Assembly (NCBI GenBank): GCA_035292505.1
Contig: DATDQA010000238.1
Location: 1 to 24,115 of the forward strand
Source: DATDQA01 sp035292505
GTDB lineage: Bacteria > Bacteroidota > Bacteroidia > Chitinophagales > Saprospiraceae
DNA: 24,115 nt
Direction of reading: 5' to 3'
Within the stretch, counting starts at the first letter, position 1. Every line of letters begins with the position of its first letter. The notes below the pieces were generated by a model. The model was not told where the DNA came from. It did not search any database and saw nothing but the letters and a program-made list of their open reading frames with translations. Positions 17,978 to 24,115 of this stretch are shown here, piece by piece. A program made the position numbers and the translations under genes.

Positions 17978-19804
17978 TCACTCATCATGATCCACCACAA
18001 GGCCCAGCTTATTCTTCAACTCTTCCATCGCCGGATTTTTCGCAAGAAGGATTTCATACTTTTCACGCACCGTCAATGTTTTTTTCGGTTTCCGTGCTTC
18101 ACGTGCTGCATCTGTCTCTTCAATGACAATATCGATGTCCAGGGTCTGATCGTGAAAGGCACTTCGAAAACGGATCAGGAGATCGCTTTCTTCATGGATG
18201 CGCGTCTTTGCGAGAATCGAGTCGACCACAATCTTCAGCACATTTTCTTCGAGACTGACTGTTGCTTCTTTAAACGAAACAGCCACACTTGGCGAAGTCA
18301 GTGTCTGCCGGAATTCATTCCACCATGAGATCACATTCGCTTCTGTGAGTTCAAGGCTATTGTCTTTGGCAATTTTCTCCGTCTTCTCGATATGTGATTT
18401 GAGATCAAATAAAGATCCTAATTGCGGCGTGTTCAAAACAATCTTACCACTTACGGCAGGTCCTTCTGAAGTGATGGCAACAGCGGATATGGGTGGAGTT
18501 GCAGGGTTTGACTTAACAGGGTTCCCTGGTAGATCTTCAGATGGTGGTGTAGTGCTCCCGTTTGTCTTCTTTGAGATTTTAGGTATGACGGGAATCGGAT
18601 CAGTTTTTGGATTGCGTGGAGAAGTGTCTTCGACTGGATGCGTTACCAGGTCCGAAGGGGTGTTTCCGTCAGCTGTTTTTTTTTCAACAGTGAATGGACT
18701 TCCCTCCTGAAGTCGTCGCAGGAAACAAATCCGTGAAAGCGCGATCTCAACATGCAGCCTCTTGTTGCGTACCTGTGGATACGTGATATCACATTCATTG
18801 ATCAGATTCAGTGCGGAGAAAATATAGGCTGCCGACATCAGCGATGCCTGCTTCTGATAACGTTCTTTCAATTCCTGACTGTGATCCTGCAGAGCAAGGG
18901 TAGACGGGTCCCGACAGACCAACAGATCCCGATAGTGGGAAGCTAAGCCGTCCAGGAATGTATCTCCTTCAAAGCCTCCCATCACCACTTTATCATAGAG
19001 CAACAACACGTCTCGGACATCTTCACGCAGACATGCATCCGCGATCTGGAAATAAACGTCGTAGTCAAGCAGATTGAGATTCTGGATGACTGATTGATAC
19101 GTGAGATTCTTGTCTGCAGCGCTGGCCAACCGGTCAAAAAGTGAAAGTCCGTCGCGCAAAGCACCATCCGACTTTTGCGCAATCGTGACCAGTGCGTCTT
19201 TCTCTGCTTTTATCCCTTCCCGTGTTGCGATCTGTTCGAGGTGGGCAACCATATCCTTCACGGTAATCCTCCGAAAATCAAAAATCTGGCACCGCGAAAG
19301 AATAGTTGGCAGGATTTTATGTTTTTCAGTCGTAGCAAGAATAAAAATGGCATAGGGTGGTGGCTCTTCCAGCGTCTTCAGGAAGGCATTGAAAGCCGCC
19401 GTGCTGAGCATATGTGCCTCGTCGATGATATAGACTTTGTACTTGCCGTGCTGAGGCTGATAGCGCACTTGCTCTACGAGACTACGCATACTTTCTACGC
19501 TATTGTGAGAAGCGGCATCGAGCTCGAAGATGTTGAAGGATGCCTGCTTGTCAAATGATGTACACATCGCACAGGTGCCACAGGGATCAGTGCCGTTTTG
19601 CAGATTCTCGCAGTTGATCACGCGTGCGAGAATGCGTGCACAGGTTGTCTTGCCTATACCACGCGGTCCACAAAAGAGAAATGCATGCGCAAGTTGATTT
19701 GTCAGGACCGCAGTCTTCAGGGTATTCACGATATGTGGCTGCCCCACGACATCGTCAAAGCGACGAGGCCGGTACTTAAGGGCGGATACGACGTATTTGC
19801 TCAT
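17978..19804 (-). CDS. dnaX: DNA polymerase III subunits gamma/tau
   Basis: This is the clamp-loader ATPase, which opens the sliding clamp and loads it at primer-template junctions; full-length tau also links the polymerase cores. It is 608 residues long. The start MSKYVVSALKYRP is the family's usual beginning. Seen in order: Walker A GPRGIGKTT (46-54, Lys52), zinc-binding cysteines C65, C75, C78 and C81, DEAH at 128-131, SRC at 170-172 with the arginine finger, and sensor 2 GALRDGLSLFDRL. Domain III ends near residue 370. It is followed by a Pro/Thr/Ser-rich linker (about 375-470) and a C-terminal tau domain (WWNEFRQTL, then VVDHDE at the end). An A9 run at codons 374-377 could yield a shorter gamma form. 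A promoter candidate lies at 19860-19890. The gene diverges from the T9SS surface-protein gene. Confidence 0.97.
   Translation of the reverse strand: MSKYVVSALKYRPRRFDDVVGQPHIVNTLKTAVLTNQLAHAFLFCGPRGIGKTTCARILARVINCENLQNGTDPCGTCAMCTSFDKQASFNIFELDAASHNSVESMRSLVEQVRYQPQHGKYKVYIIDEAHMLSTAAFNAFLKTLEEPPPYAIFILATTEKHKILPTILSRCQIFDFRRITVKDMVAHLEQIATREGIKAEKDALVTIAQKSDGALRDGLSLFDRLASAADKNLTYQSVIQNLNLLDYDVYFQIADACLREDVRDVLLLYDKVVMGGFEGDTFLDGLASHYRDLLVCRDPSTLALQDHSQELKERYQKQASLMSAAYIFSALNLINECDITYPQVRNKRLHVEIALSRICFLRRLQEGSPFTVEKKTADGNTPSDLVTHPVEDTSPRNPKTDPIPVIPKISKKTNGSTTPPSEDLPGNPVKSNPATPPISAVAITSEGPAVSGKIVLNTPQLGSLFDLKSHIEKTEKIAKDNSLELTEANVISWWNEFRQTLTSPSVAVSFKEATVSLEENVLKIVVDSILAKTRIHEESDLLIRFRSAFHDQTLDIDIVIEETDAAREARKPKKTLTVREKYEILLAKNPAMEELKNKLGLVVDHDE
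18676..18684 (-). promoter_or_regulatory. A9 slippery run in dnaX, candidate gamma-producing slippage site
   Basis: On the coding strand nine consecutive A's occur in GTT GAA AAA AAA ACA, right after domain III. One extra A, or a -1 ribosomal shift, gives AAA AAC AGC TGA and stops within three codons. One A fewer stops 14 codons after the run begins to differ, at TGG TAA. In Thermus thermophilus an A9 run in dnaX makes gamma by transcriptional slippage; E. coli uses a -1 ribosomal frameshift. An AGGAGG lies upstream at 18703-18708, but its distance (about 18 nt) is longer than in E. coli. No strong downstream hairpin is seen, so transcriptional slippage fits better. Confidence 0.6.
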
Positions 19805-19832
19805 TTTGGAAGGGCCTAAGGTAATGCTTCAG

Positions 19833-19856
19833 GCGGAGGCTGAGGCGAAGGCGAAG
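19833..19856 (-). repeat. Four tandem CTYNGC hexamers in the dnaX upstream region
   Basis: On the minus strand the array reads CTTCGC, CTTCGC, CTCAGC, CTCCGC, 29-52 nt before the dnaX ATG. It matches, in inverted orientation, the hexamer array at 20027-20056 inside the divergent gene. It would lie in the dnaX leader if the promoter at 19860-19890 is correct. Confidence 0.55.
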
Positions 19857-19859
19857 GAA

Positions 19860-19890
19860 GAAATCTATATAGATGCAGACCACTTGACAA
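19860..19890 (-). promoter_or_regulatory. Candidate dnaX promoter (TTG, 20-nt spacer, TAGATTTC)
   Basis: Read on the minus strand, TTG (19888-19890) is followed by 20 nt and TAGATTTC (19860-19867). This fits the Bacteroidetes -33/-7 pattern TTG and TAnnTTTG apart from the last base, and would give a leader of about 50 nt. A perfect 12-bp palindrome, ATCTATATAGAT (19863-19874), overlaps the -7 box and could be an operator. Confidence 0.4.
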
Positions 19891-20005
19891 CTTCCAGATT
19901 GATCACCTAATTCGGCCAACATCACATAGATTTATTACGTATATATCAATTGTCGTATTTTGACGCCGGAACCGGCTATTCTTTATTTCAAAAAACCAAT
20001 CAAAA

Positions 20006-23000
20006 ATGAGAATCCCCCTTCTCTTCCTTAGCCTTGGCCTTAGCCTTAGCCTCTGCTCCGAAGGCACCCGTGAAATGGCGCCTAATGCAAACATTGTCAT
20101 CAGTGGAAACAACACAACCGATATCGCTGCTCTCCTGAGCGGCAATAGCGAATACAACAATTTTGCAACCTACGGCAATCCTGATCCCAACAGCCGACTC
20201 TACATCCATATTGCCGACCCGGACAACGAGTGCATCTTTCTCGGATTTTCGTTTGGTCATGCAAATGTGAATGGCCAGAACCCAACAAGGATCGAATATG
20301 AGTATCGGGTCAGGGATCCCAACGGCAACATCGTGTTCGGTCCTGTCACCGTGAGCACGGCCGGTGGAAATATCAACAACTGGTCCGAAGCGCACACGGG
20401 TCCGATACAGCTCTACGGCGCAGGGGGTTACAATGCAATGCAGATCATGTCCAGCAACCTCACCTCGCAAGGATGGAGTGGAGCAGGAGATTACTTTATC
20501 GAATTCAATCACACCACCGGGATCGATGGTTTGCTGATTGATTTCTGGGATATCAGTGTGACCCATTGCGCGGTGACGCCGCTTGTTGAGAGAAAGGGGC
20601 GTGTATGGTCATACAATTGGGCCTTCTTTGCGATCAATGATTTTGGATTTCCCAACAGACCATTTAATGGGGCATTTTATGTGTGCGCTCCGGATCCTGA
20701 TAATATAGATGCTGCCTTTATCACAAAGATCGATTTCAATGGAAGTGGCTTCAGACCGGCAGCCTTCAATGTCGCCTTCAACAGCTTTGGAAGTCAGAAT
20801 ACTGGCAACGTCATGGTCGACAGACGGAGCGTAGAAGGTGCCAATTCTACACAGGCTGAATATTCCGTATTTCTCAATGACCCGGTTGATCTCTGCGCTA
20901 CAGCAGAGCCCGGTGAAATTGAATTACTTGGTGTAAGCCGCTGCGGGGAAGATGATTATTGCATTAAGTTCATTGCATCGAAGGAAGGACAGATAGATCT
21001 CCTATTGGATTTTGACGGACCCGATGATGTATACACGATGGGTACTACAGATGTTATGGTGGCCATCCTCGTTGATGCTGAAAATGTTGGTAAACCATCG
21101 TGTGTGTATTGGAATGGAAAGGATGGCCTTGGCAATGCGTTACCTGAAGATCCAGGCACACAGATACCTGTTGTGATTTCGTTTGCACAAGGAATCTATC
21201 ACTTTCCGATTTACGACGCCGAGTATATGACGTCAGGTGTGAGCATAGAAGCTATTCGTCCGCCATCGGCAAAACCTCTTCTATATTATGACGATTCGAA
21301 TATCGGTGTGGTCTCTGGTAGTGGTGAACCTCCTGTTCAACTGACAGGTTGCATCACACCCTGTCATCGTTGGACCAACTTTTTTGATCCTGGTATACCT
21401 GGTTTTGGCAATCTGAATACAATCAATAGCTGGTGGTTTTCCCAACGCATCGTCCGCAGCAGTGTGTTCTTTCTTCCCGCATATCTCTCCTGCGGCATTG
21501 ATGGACCCGAACGTATCTGTGAGGGCGAAACAGTTACTCTCACGTGGAACGCCGTTGCACAGCCAGTTGGAACGGATGTACCGGAAGTCATTAGTAATAT
21601 CTGGTCAGGACCTGCTATCGTGGGTACTAATGAAGGACAAACAATCACGATTAGTGGAGGCGGTGTCTACCAGGTAGATATCAAATGGCTTACAGAATTG
21701 GGTGACACCTGTGCATCTGCATGCGAGATTCAGGTTGTTTCGGATCCCGTTTCTTACGGATCGATCGATACATTGATCATACAAGGGGAAACGATAGAAA
21801 TCAATGGCCAAACATATGGTGAAGGAGGACAGTTTATGCAACTGCTTGTCGCTGTAAATGGTTGTGACAGCATCCTCACAATCCGGATCAATGTCCTGCA
21901 GACGGTCGTTCATTTCAGTCTGGATGCATGCCTTTCTGTGCCAGGTGAGGGTTCAGATGCTGTGTACACAGAGTTTACACCCGAATATCCTGATCCCTTG
22001 TCTTGCGCGGCCCTGGAAGCGAGTATTGCACACAGGGATAATCCAACAGTCAATACGCATTCGTGTACCCCTGGTGTAAATGATTCGCCGGCAATTTGCG
22101 TCAGTTCGTATGATAACTGTACGTATGATGCAGGCAATGAGAAGTCATTTGTCTTCGAGCTTACTGTCACCCCTTCAATTGATACTGCAGTGGCGGTGAC
22201 GGGATTGACGTTTTATGAGAGAGGACCGTTGATGTTTGACTGGATCAATGGAACAACAGGTCCGAATAACTACCCAACTTTATATGGTGTGCGCGTCTTG
22301 AAAGATGGCGTGGAAATTTATCGGGCTGCAGATATTCCGACGACAACGGATTGGACTCTTGAGTCATTTGATTTTCTCGGAATTGATGATTTTGTCGTTG
22401 ATTCCACTGCGACCTTCCGTTTTGAATTCTTAGGCTATTGTTTGGTGGGGAATGGAGCGATGGTACCAGCATGGGACCTGGATGAAATTCGTGTGGTGGC
22501 GGGCTGTGTTTCACCTGCACAGACGAATGGCATCATTGCGGGTAGAGTGCTTACCGAGTTTGGGCGGAAGATTACCGATGTCGAAATTCTACTTTCCGAT
22601 GAACCCACCTTTATCAATCCTGTCGTGAGTATCACGGATCAGACTGGTGCCTATGCATTTACAAACCAGCCGATGGGCGATCAGTATTACTTACGCGCGT
22701 TTAAGAACACAGATTTTTTGCATGGTGTCAGTACTCTGGATTTGATCAGGATTCAGAAGCATCTTTTAGGGTTGAAGGAATTTGATTCCCCATTGCAGTT
22801 TATTGCCGCAGATGCCAGTGGGAACAATGTCGTCAGTGTACTTGACATCGTGCATTTGCGAAAACTTCTTCTTGGTCTCTACACAGAGCTTCCCGGGAAT
22901 ACCAGTTGGCGCTTCGGTAAACCCAACCAGGAACTTCCGCTGTCTGATCCATGGTCGTTTGACGAGATTGTGACATTACCCCGTCAGGATCTCAACCGGG

Positions 23001-23758
23001 AAAATGTCAATTTCCTTGCTGTGAAAATCGGCGATGTCAATGGGAGCGTAAATAATCTTGAGTCAGATTTCGAAACAAGATCAGACCAGGCCTTGCATTT
23101 TGAGATGAGCAATAGGTATGTAGCAGCAGGTGAATTTGTGCAAATAGATATAACGAGTACTGATTTTACCGGAGTCCTTGGTTTTCAATGTGGTCTTACA
23201 CTGCATGGCGCGTTGTGGCAGGAAGTCAGGAGTGGAGCTCTCGATATGACTGATGCCTTTGCGATGAGTGAGAGCGATCAAACCATCCGTATGAGCTGGA
23301 ATCACGGAATACCTCAGACTGTATCATCGGATGAGGTATTGTTTACCATCGTTGTTCATACGGTCCAAAGCGGCTACATAGCAGAGATGATACATTTGAA
23401 CAATGGAATTTTACATGCGGAGGCCTATGTCGGTGACGAGGAGGAGGTGATTGATGTGATCATGGGTACACGAAAGTCAGGACAAGTCCTACAGGGGTAT
23501 CAATTATTTCAGAATGTTCCAAATCCTTTTTCAAGCGAAACGCAGATCAGGTTTTACCTGGAAAAAGCTGGTAATGTCACAGTCACAATATTTTCATTGG
23601 CAGGGACGAGCGTCTATGTATACAGCAGTTACTTTGAGCAGGGGATACACACGATGACAATTTCCGGGAGGGATATCGACAACACATCCGGCATCCTCTT
23701 TTATCAGTTGCAGTCCAATGATTTTGTGGAGAGTAAGAAAATGATACTGTTGGAGTAG
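20006..23758 (+). CDS. T9SS-exported surface protein with dockerin-like and cohesin-like segments
   Basis: This 1250-residue protein is predicted to cross the inner membrane by Sec and the outer membrane by type IX secretion. The signal peptide (MRIPLLFLSLGLSLSLCSEG) has its core encoded by CTTNGC hexamer repeats. Residues about 25-490 form Bacteroidetes-type surface modules I cannot name (YWNGKDGLGNALPEDPG). An Ig-like, Cys-containing region follows (CGIDGPERICEGETVTLTW, about 495-560), then a Cys-rich beta domain (about 635-840), a carboxypeptidase-regulatory-like domain (IAGRVLTEFGRKITDVEI, about 845-905), and a pair of dockerin-like repeats (GVSTLDLIRIQKHLLGL and VSVLDIVHLRKLLLGL, about 908-960, with KIGDVNGS near 1010). 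A cohesin-like beta domain lies at about 1030-1140. The last ~85 residues are a type A T9SS sorting domain (YQLFQNVPNPFSSETQI, ending KKMILLE). The ligand or substrate is unknown. Confidence 0.92.
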   Translation: MRIPLLFLSLGLSLSLCSEGTREMAPNANIVISGNNTTDIAALLSGNSEYNNFATYGNPDPNSRLYIHIADPDNECIFLGFSFGHANVNGQNPTRIEYEYRVRDPNGNIVFGPVTVSTAGGNINNWSEAHTGPIQLYGAGGYNAMQIMSSNLTSQGWSGAGDYFIEFNHTTGIDGLLIDFWDISVTHCAVTPLVERKGRVWSYNWAFFAINDFGFPNRPFNGAFYVCAPDPDNIDAAFITKIDFNGSGFRPAAFNVAFNSFGSQNTGNVMVDRRSVEGANSTQAEYSVFLNDPVDLCATAEPGEIELLGVSRCGEDDYCIKFIASKEGQIDLLLDFDGPDDVYTMGTTDVMVAILVDAENVGKPSCVYWNGKDGLGNALPEDPGTQIPVVISFAQGIYHFPIYDAEYMTSGVSIEAIRPPSAKPLLYYDDSNIGVVSGSGEPPVQLTGCITPCHRWTNFFDPGIPGFGNLNTINSWWFSQRIVRSSVFFLPAYLSCGIDGPERICEGETVTLTWNAVAQPVGTDVPEVISNIWSGPAIVGTNEGQTITISGGGVYQVDIKWLTELGDTCASACEIQVVSDPVSYGSIDTLIIQGETIEINGQTYGEGGQFMQLLVAVNGCDSILTIRINVLQTVVHFSLDACLSVPGEGSDAVYTEFTPEYPDPLSCAALEASIAHRDNPTVNTHSCTPGVNDSPAICVSSYDNCTYDAGNEKSFVFELTVTPSIDTAVAVTGLTFYERGPLMFDWINGTTGPNNYPTLYGVRVLKDGVEIYRAADIPTTTDWTLESFDFLGIDDFVVDSTATFRFEFLGYCLVGNGAMVPAWDLDEIRVVAGCVSPAQTNGIIAGRVLTEFGRKITDVEILLSDEPTFINPVVSITDQTGAYAFTNQPMGDQYYLRAFKNTDFLHGVSTLDLIRIQKHLLGLKEFDSPLQFIAADASGNNVVSVLDIVHLRKLLLGLYTELPGNTSWRFGKPNQELPLSDPWSFDEIVTLPRQDLNRENVNFLAVKIGDVNGSVNNLESDFETRSDQALHFEMSNRYVAAGEFVQIDITSTDFTGVLGFQCGLTLHGALWQEVRSGALDMTDAFAMSESDQTIRMSWNHGIPQTVSSDEVLFTIVVHTVQSGYIAEMIHLNNGILHAEAYVGDEEEVIDVIMGTRKSGQVLQGYQLFQNVPNPFSSETQIRFYLEKAGNVTVTIFSLAGTSVYVYSSYFEQGIHTMTISGRDIDNTSGILFYQLQSNDFVESKKMILLE
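20027..20056 (+). repeat. Five tandem CTYNGC hexamers encoding the signal-peptide core
   Basis: The units CTTAGC, CTTGGC, CTTAGC, CTTAGC, CTCTGC run in frame and encode LSLGLSLSLC in the hydrophobic core of the signal peptide. Copy-number change in 6-bp steps would keep the frame and alter only the length of the core. A related four-unit array lies inverted at 19833-19856. Confidence 0.6.
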
Positions 23759-23779
23759 TGTCATACTTAGATATACCTG

Positions 23780-23787
23780 TAACTTTA
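23780..23787 (+). promoter_or_regulatory. Putative -7 box TAACTTTA, 4 nt before the ATG at 23792
   Basis: TAACTTTA fits TAnnTTTG except for the last base and is followed by TGGC and then ATG. The gap to the preceding stop codon is only 33 bp, so the gene could also be read through from upstream. No TTG lies at the expected -33 distance. Confidence 0.35.
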
Positions 23788-23791
23788 TGGC

Positions 23792-24097
23792 ATGAAACCT
23801 CAGGTGTATTACGAGACAGTCTCCGAAGCAATCAGAAAGCTCAGGGAAAAGGGATTTACAAAAGACTTCAATCTGGAGGAGAATTGCATCACCTGTCACC
23901 CGGATAAGTTTTTTGCTGAAGACTTCGACATCGTGGAAATCTATCGCTACGAAGGTAATACCGACCCGGCAGATGAGGCGACCGTGTATGGCATTGCGTC
24001 AAGATCCGGCATAAAAGGAATTCTGGTCACAGGCTACGGGGCTTCTGGCGATATCATGTCCGAGGAGATTCTTGAGAAATTGAGAATCAGAAGGTGA
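23792..24097 (+). CDS. Small conserved Bacteroidetes protein (often labelled phosphoribosylpyrophosphate synthetase)
   Basis: This 101-residue cytoplasmic protein has no signal peptide or membrane segment. Visible family-like features are an N-terminal helix (ETVSEAIRKLREKGFTKDFNL), a CxxC pair (NCITCHPDKF), a central DFDIVEIYRYEG then NTDPADEATVYGIAS, and a C-terminal GIKGILVTGYGASGD. From memory, homologues of about 100 residues are widespread in Bacteroidetes and are often labelled phosphoribosylpyrophosphate synthetase. That name is doubtful, because real PRPP synthetases are about 310 residues and this one shows no PRPP-binding loop. The CxxC may bind a metal, but no second pair is present. 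The start is fixed by the ATG at 23792; its function is unknown. Confidence 0.85.
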   Translation: MKPQVYYETVSEAIRKLREKGFTKDFNLEENCITCHPDKFFAEDFDIVEIYRYEGNTDPADEATVYGIASRSGIKGILVTGYGASGDIMSEEILEKLRIRR

Positions 24098-24115
24098 GAA
24101 AGCGAGAGAGAGAGA
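24096..24115. repeat. GA-rich simple sequence at the window edge
   Basis: After the last stop codon the sequence is almost pure GA dinucleotide (GAGAAAGCGAGAGAGAGAGA). It is cut by the window end, so its full length is unknown. Confidence 0.5.

Noticed and set aside
17778..17981. Minus-strand ORF of 67 codons starting with GTG that overlaps the dnaX stop as GTGA
   Set aside because: The overlap looks like coupling, but the product (Pro/Lys-rich, no family) overlaps the SNF2 start and reads like translated intergenic DNA. I treat 17785-17977 as a spacer.
17966..17981. Small hairpin GTGAG/CTCAC at the dnaX stop
   Set aside because: A 5-bp stem without a T-run is too weak to call a terminator.
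18198..18710. 170-codon plus-strand ORF antisense to the dnaX linker
   Set aside because: It is a shadow of the low-complexity tau linker with no family signature.
20000..20566. 188-codon minus-strand ORF opposite the start of the T9SS protein
   Set aside because: Its end is the antisense of the hexamer repeat (AEAKAKAKAKEE), and the plus strand encodes a clear signal peptide and surface protein.

Overview
The window looks like chromosomal DNA of a Bacteroidetes bacterium, most likely of the Saprospiraceae type. I infer this from four things: a type IX secretion (T9SS) C-terminal sorting domain; secreted mosaic proteins carrying CARDB, SprB-like, PKD and FN3 modules with a paired dockerin-like segment; a LytS/LytTR pair with a two-component-regulator propeller; and promoter-like TAnnTTTA boxes with almost no Shine-Dalgarno signals. 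I see no tRNA, rRNA, CRISPR array, transposase or phage gene.

Layout. (1) 1-9054, minus strand: a two-gene secreted-protein unit. A giant Sec-exported SLH-RHS/YD-repeat protein (2569-9054) with a C-terminal tip I do not recognise is followed 33 bp later by a mosaic secreted protein (1-2535, cut by the window edge) that starts with a single YD repeat. (2) 9055-9304: a divergent control region with three copies of GGGCGTTC. (3) 9305-13166, plus strand: a propeller sensor histidine kinase overlapping a LytTR response regulator by 20 bp. The shared upstream region makes the RHS unit a natural candidate target. (4) 13167-14043: a decayed region with a DUF433 antitoxin-like gene, a truncated DUF5615-type toxin remnant overlapping it by GTGA, a GC-rich element that is probably a dispersed repeat, and an 11-bp direct repeat upstream of DUF433. 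(5) 14044-19804, minus strand: a SWIM-SNF2 helicase-like ATPase and dnaX (DNA polymerase III gamma/tau). (6) 19805-24097, plus strand: a T9SS-exported 1250-residue surface protein and a small conserved Bacteroidetes protein.

The strongest new observations are these. dnaX carries an A9 run just after the clamp-loader domains, and both alternative frames stop almost at once, which predicts a short gamma product by slippage. Three unlinked genes share TAnnTTTA exactly 4 nt before ATG, which suggests leaderless transcripts. The divergent RHS/two-component control region carries a three-copy motif. The DUF433/DUF5615 pair appears to have lost most of its toxin next to a repeat element.

All family calls come from reading the translated sequence and from memory of the families; no database search was run.
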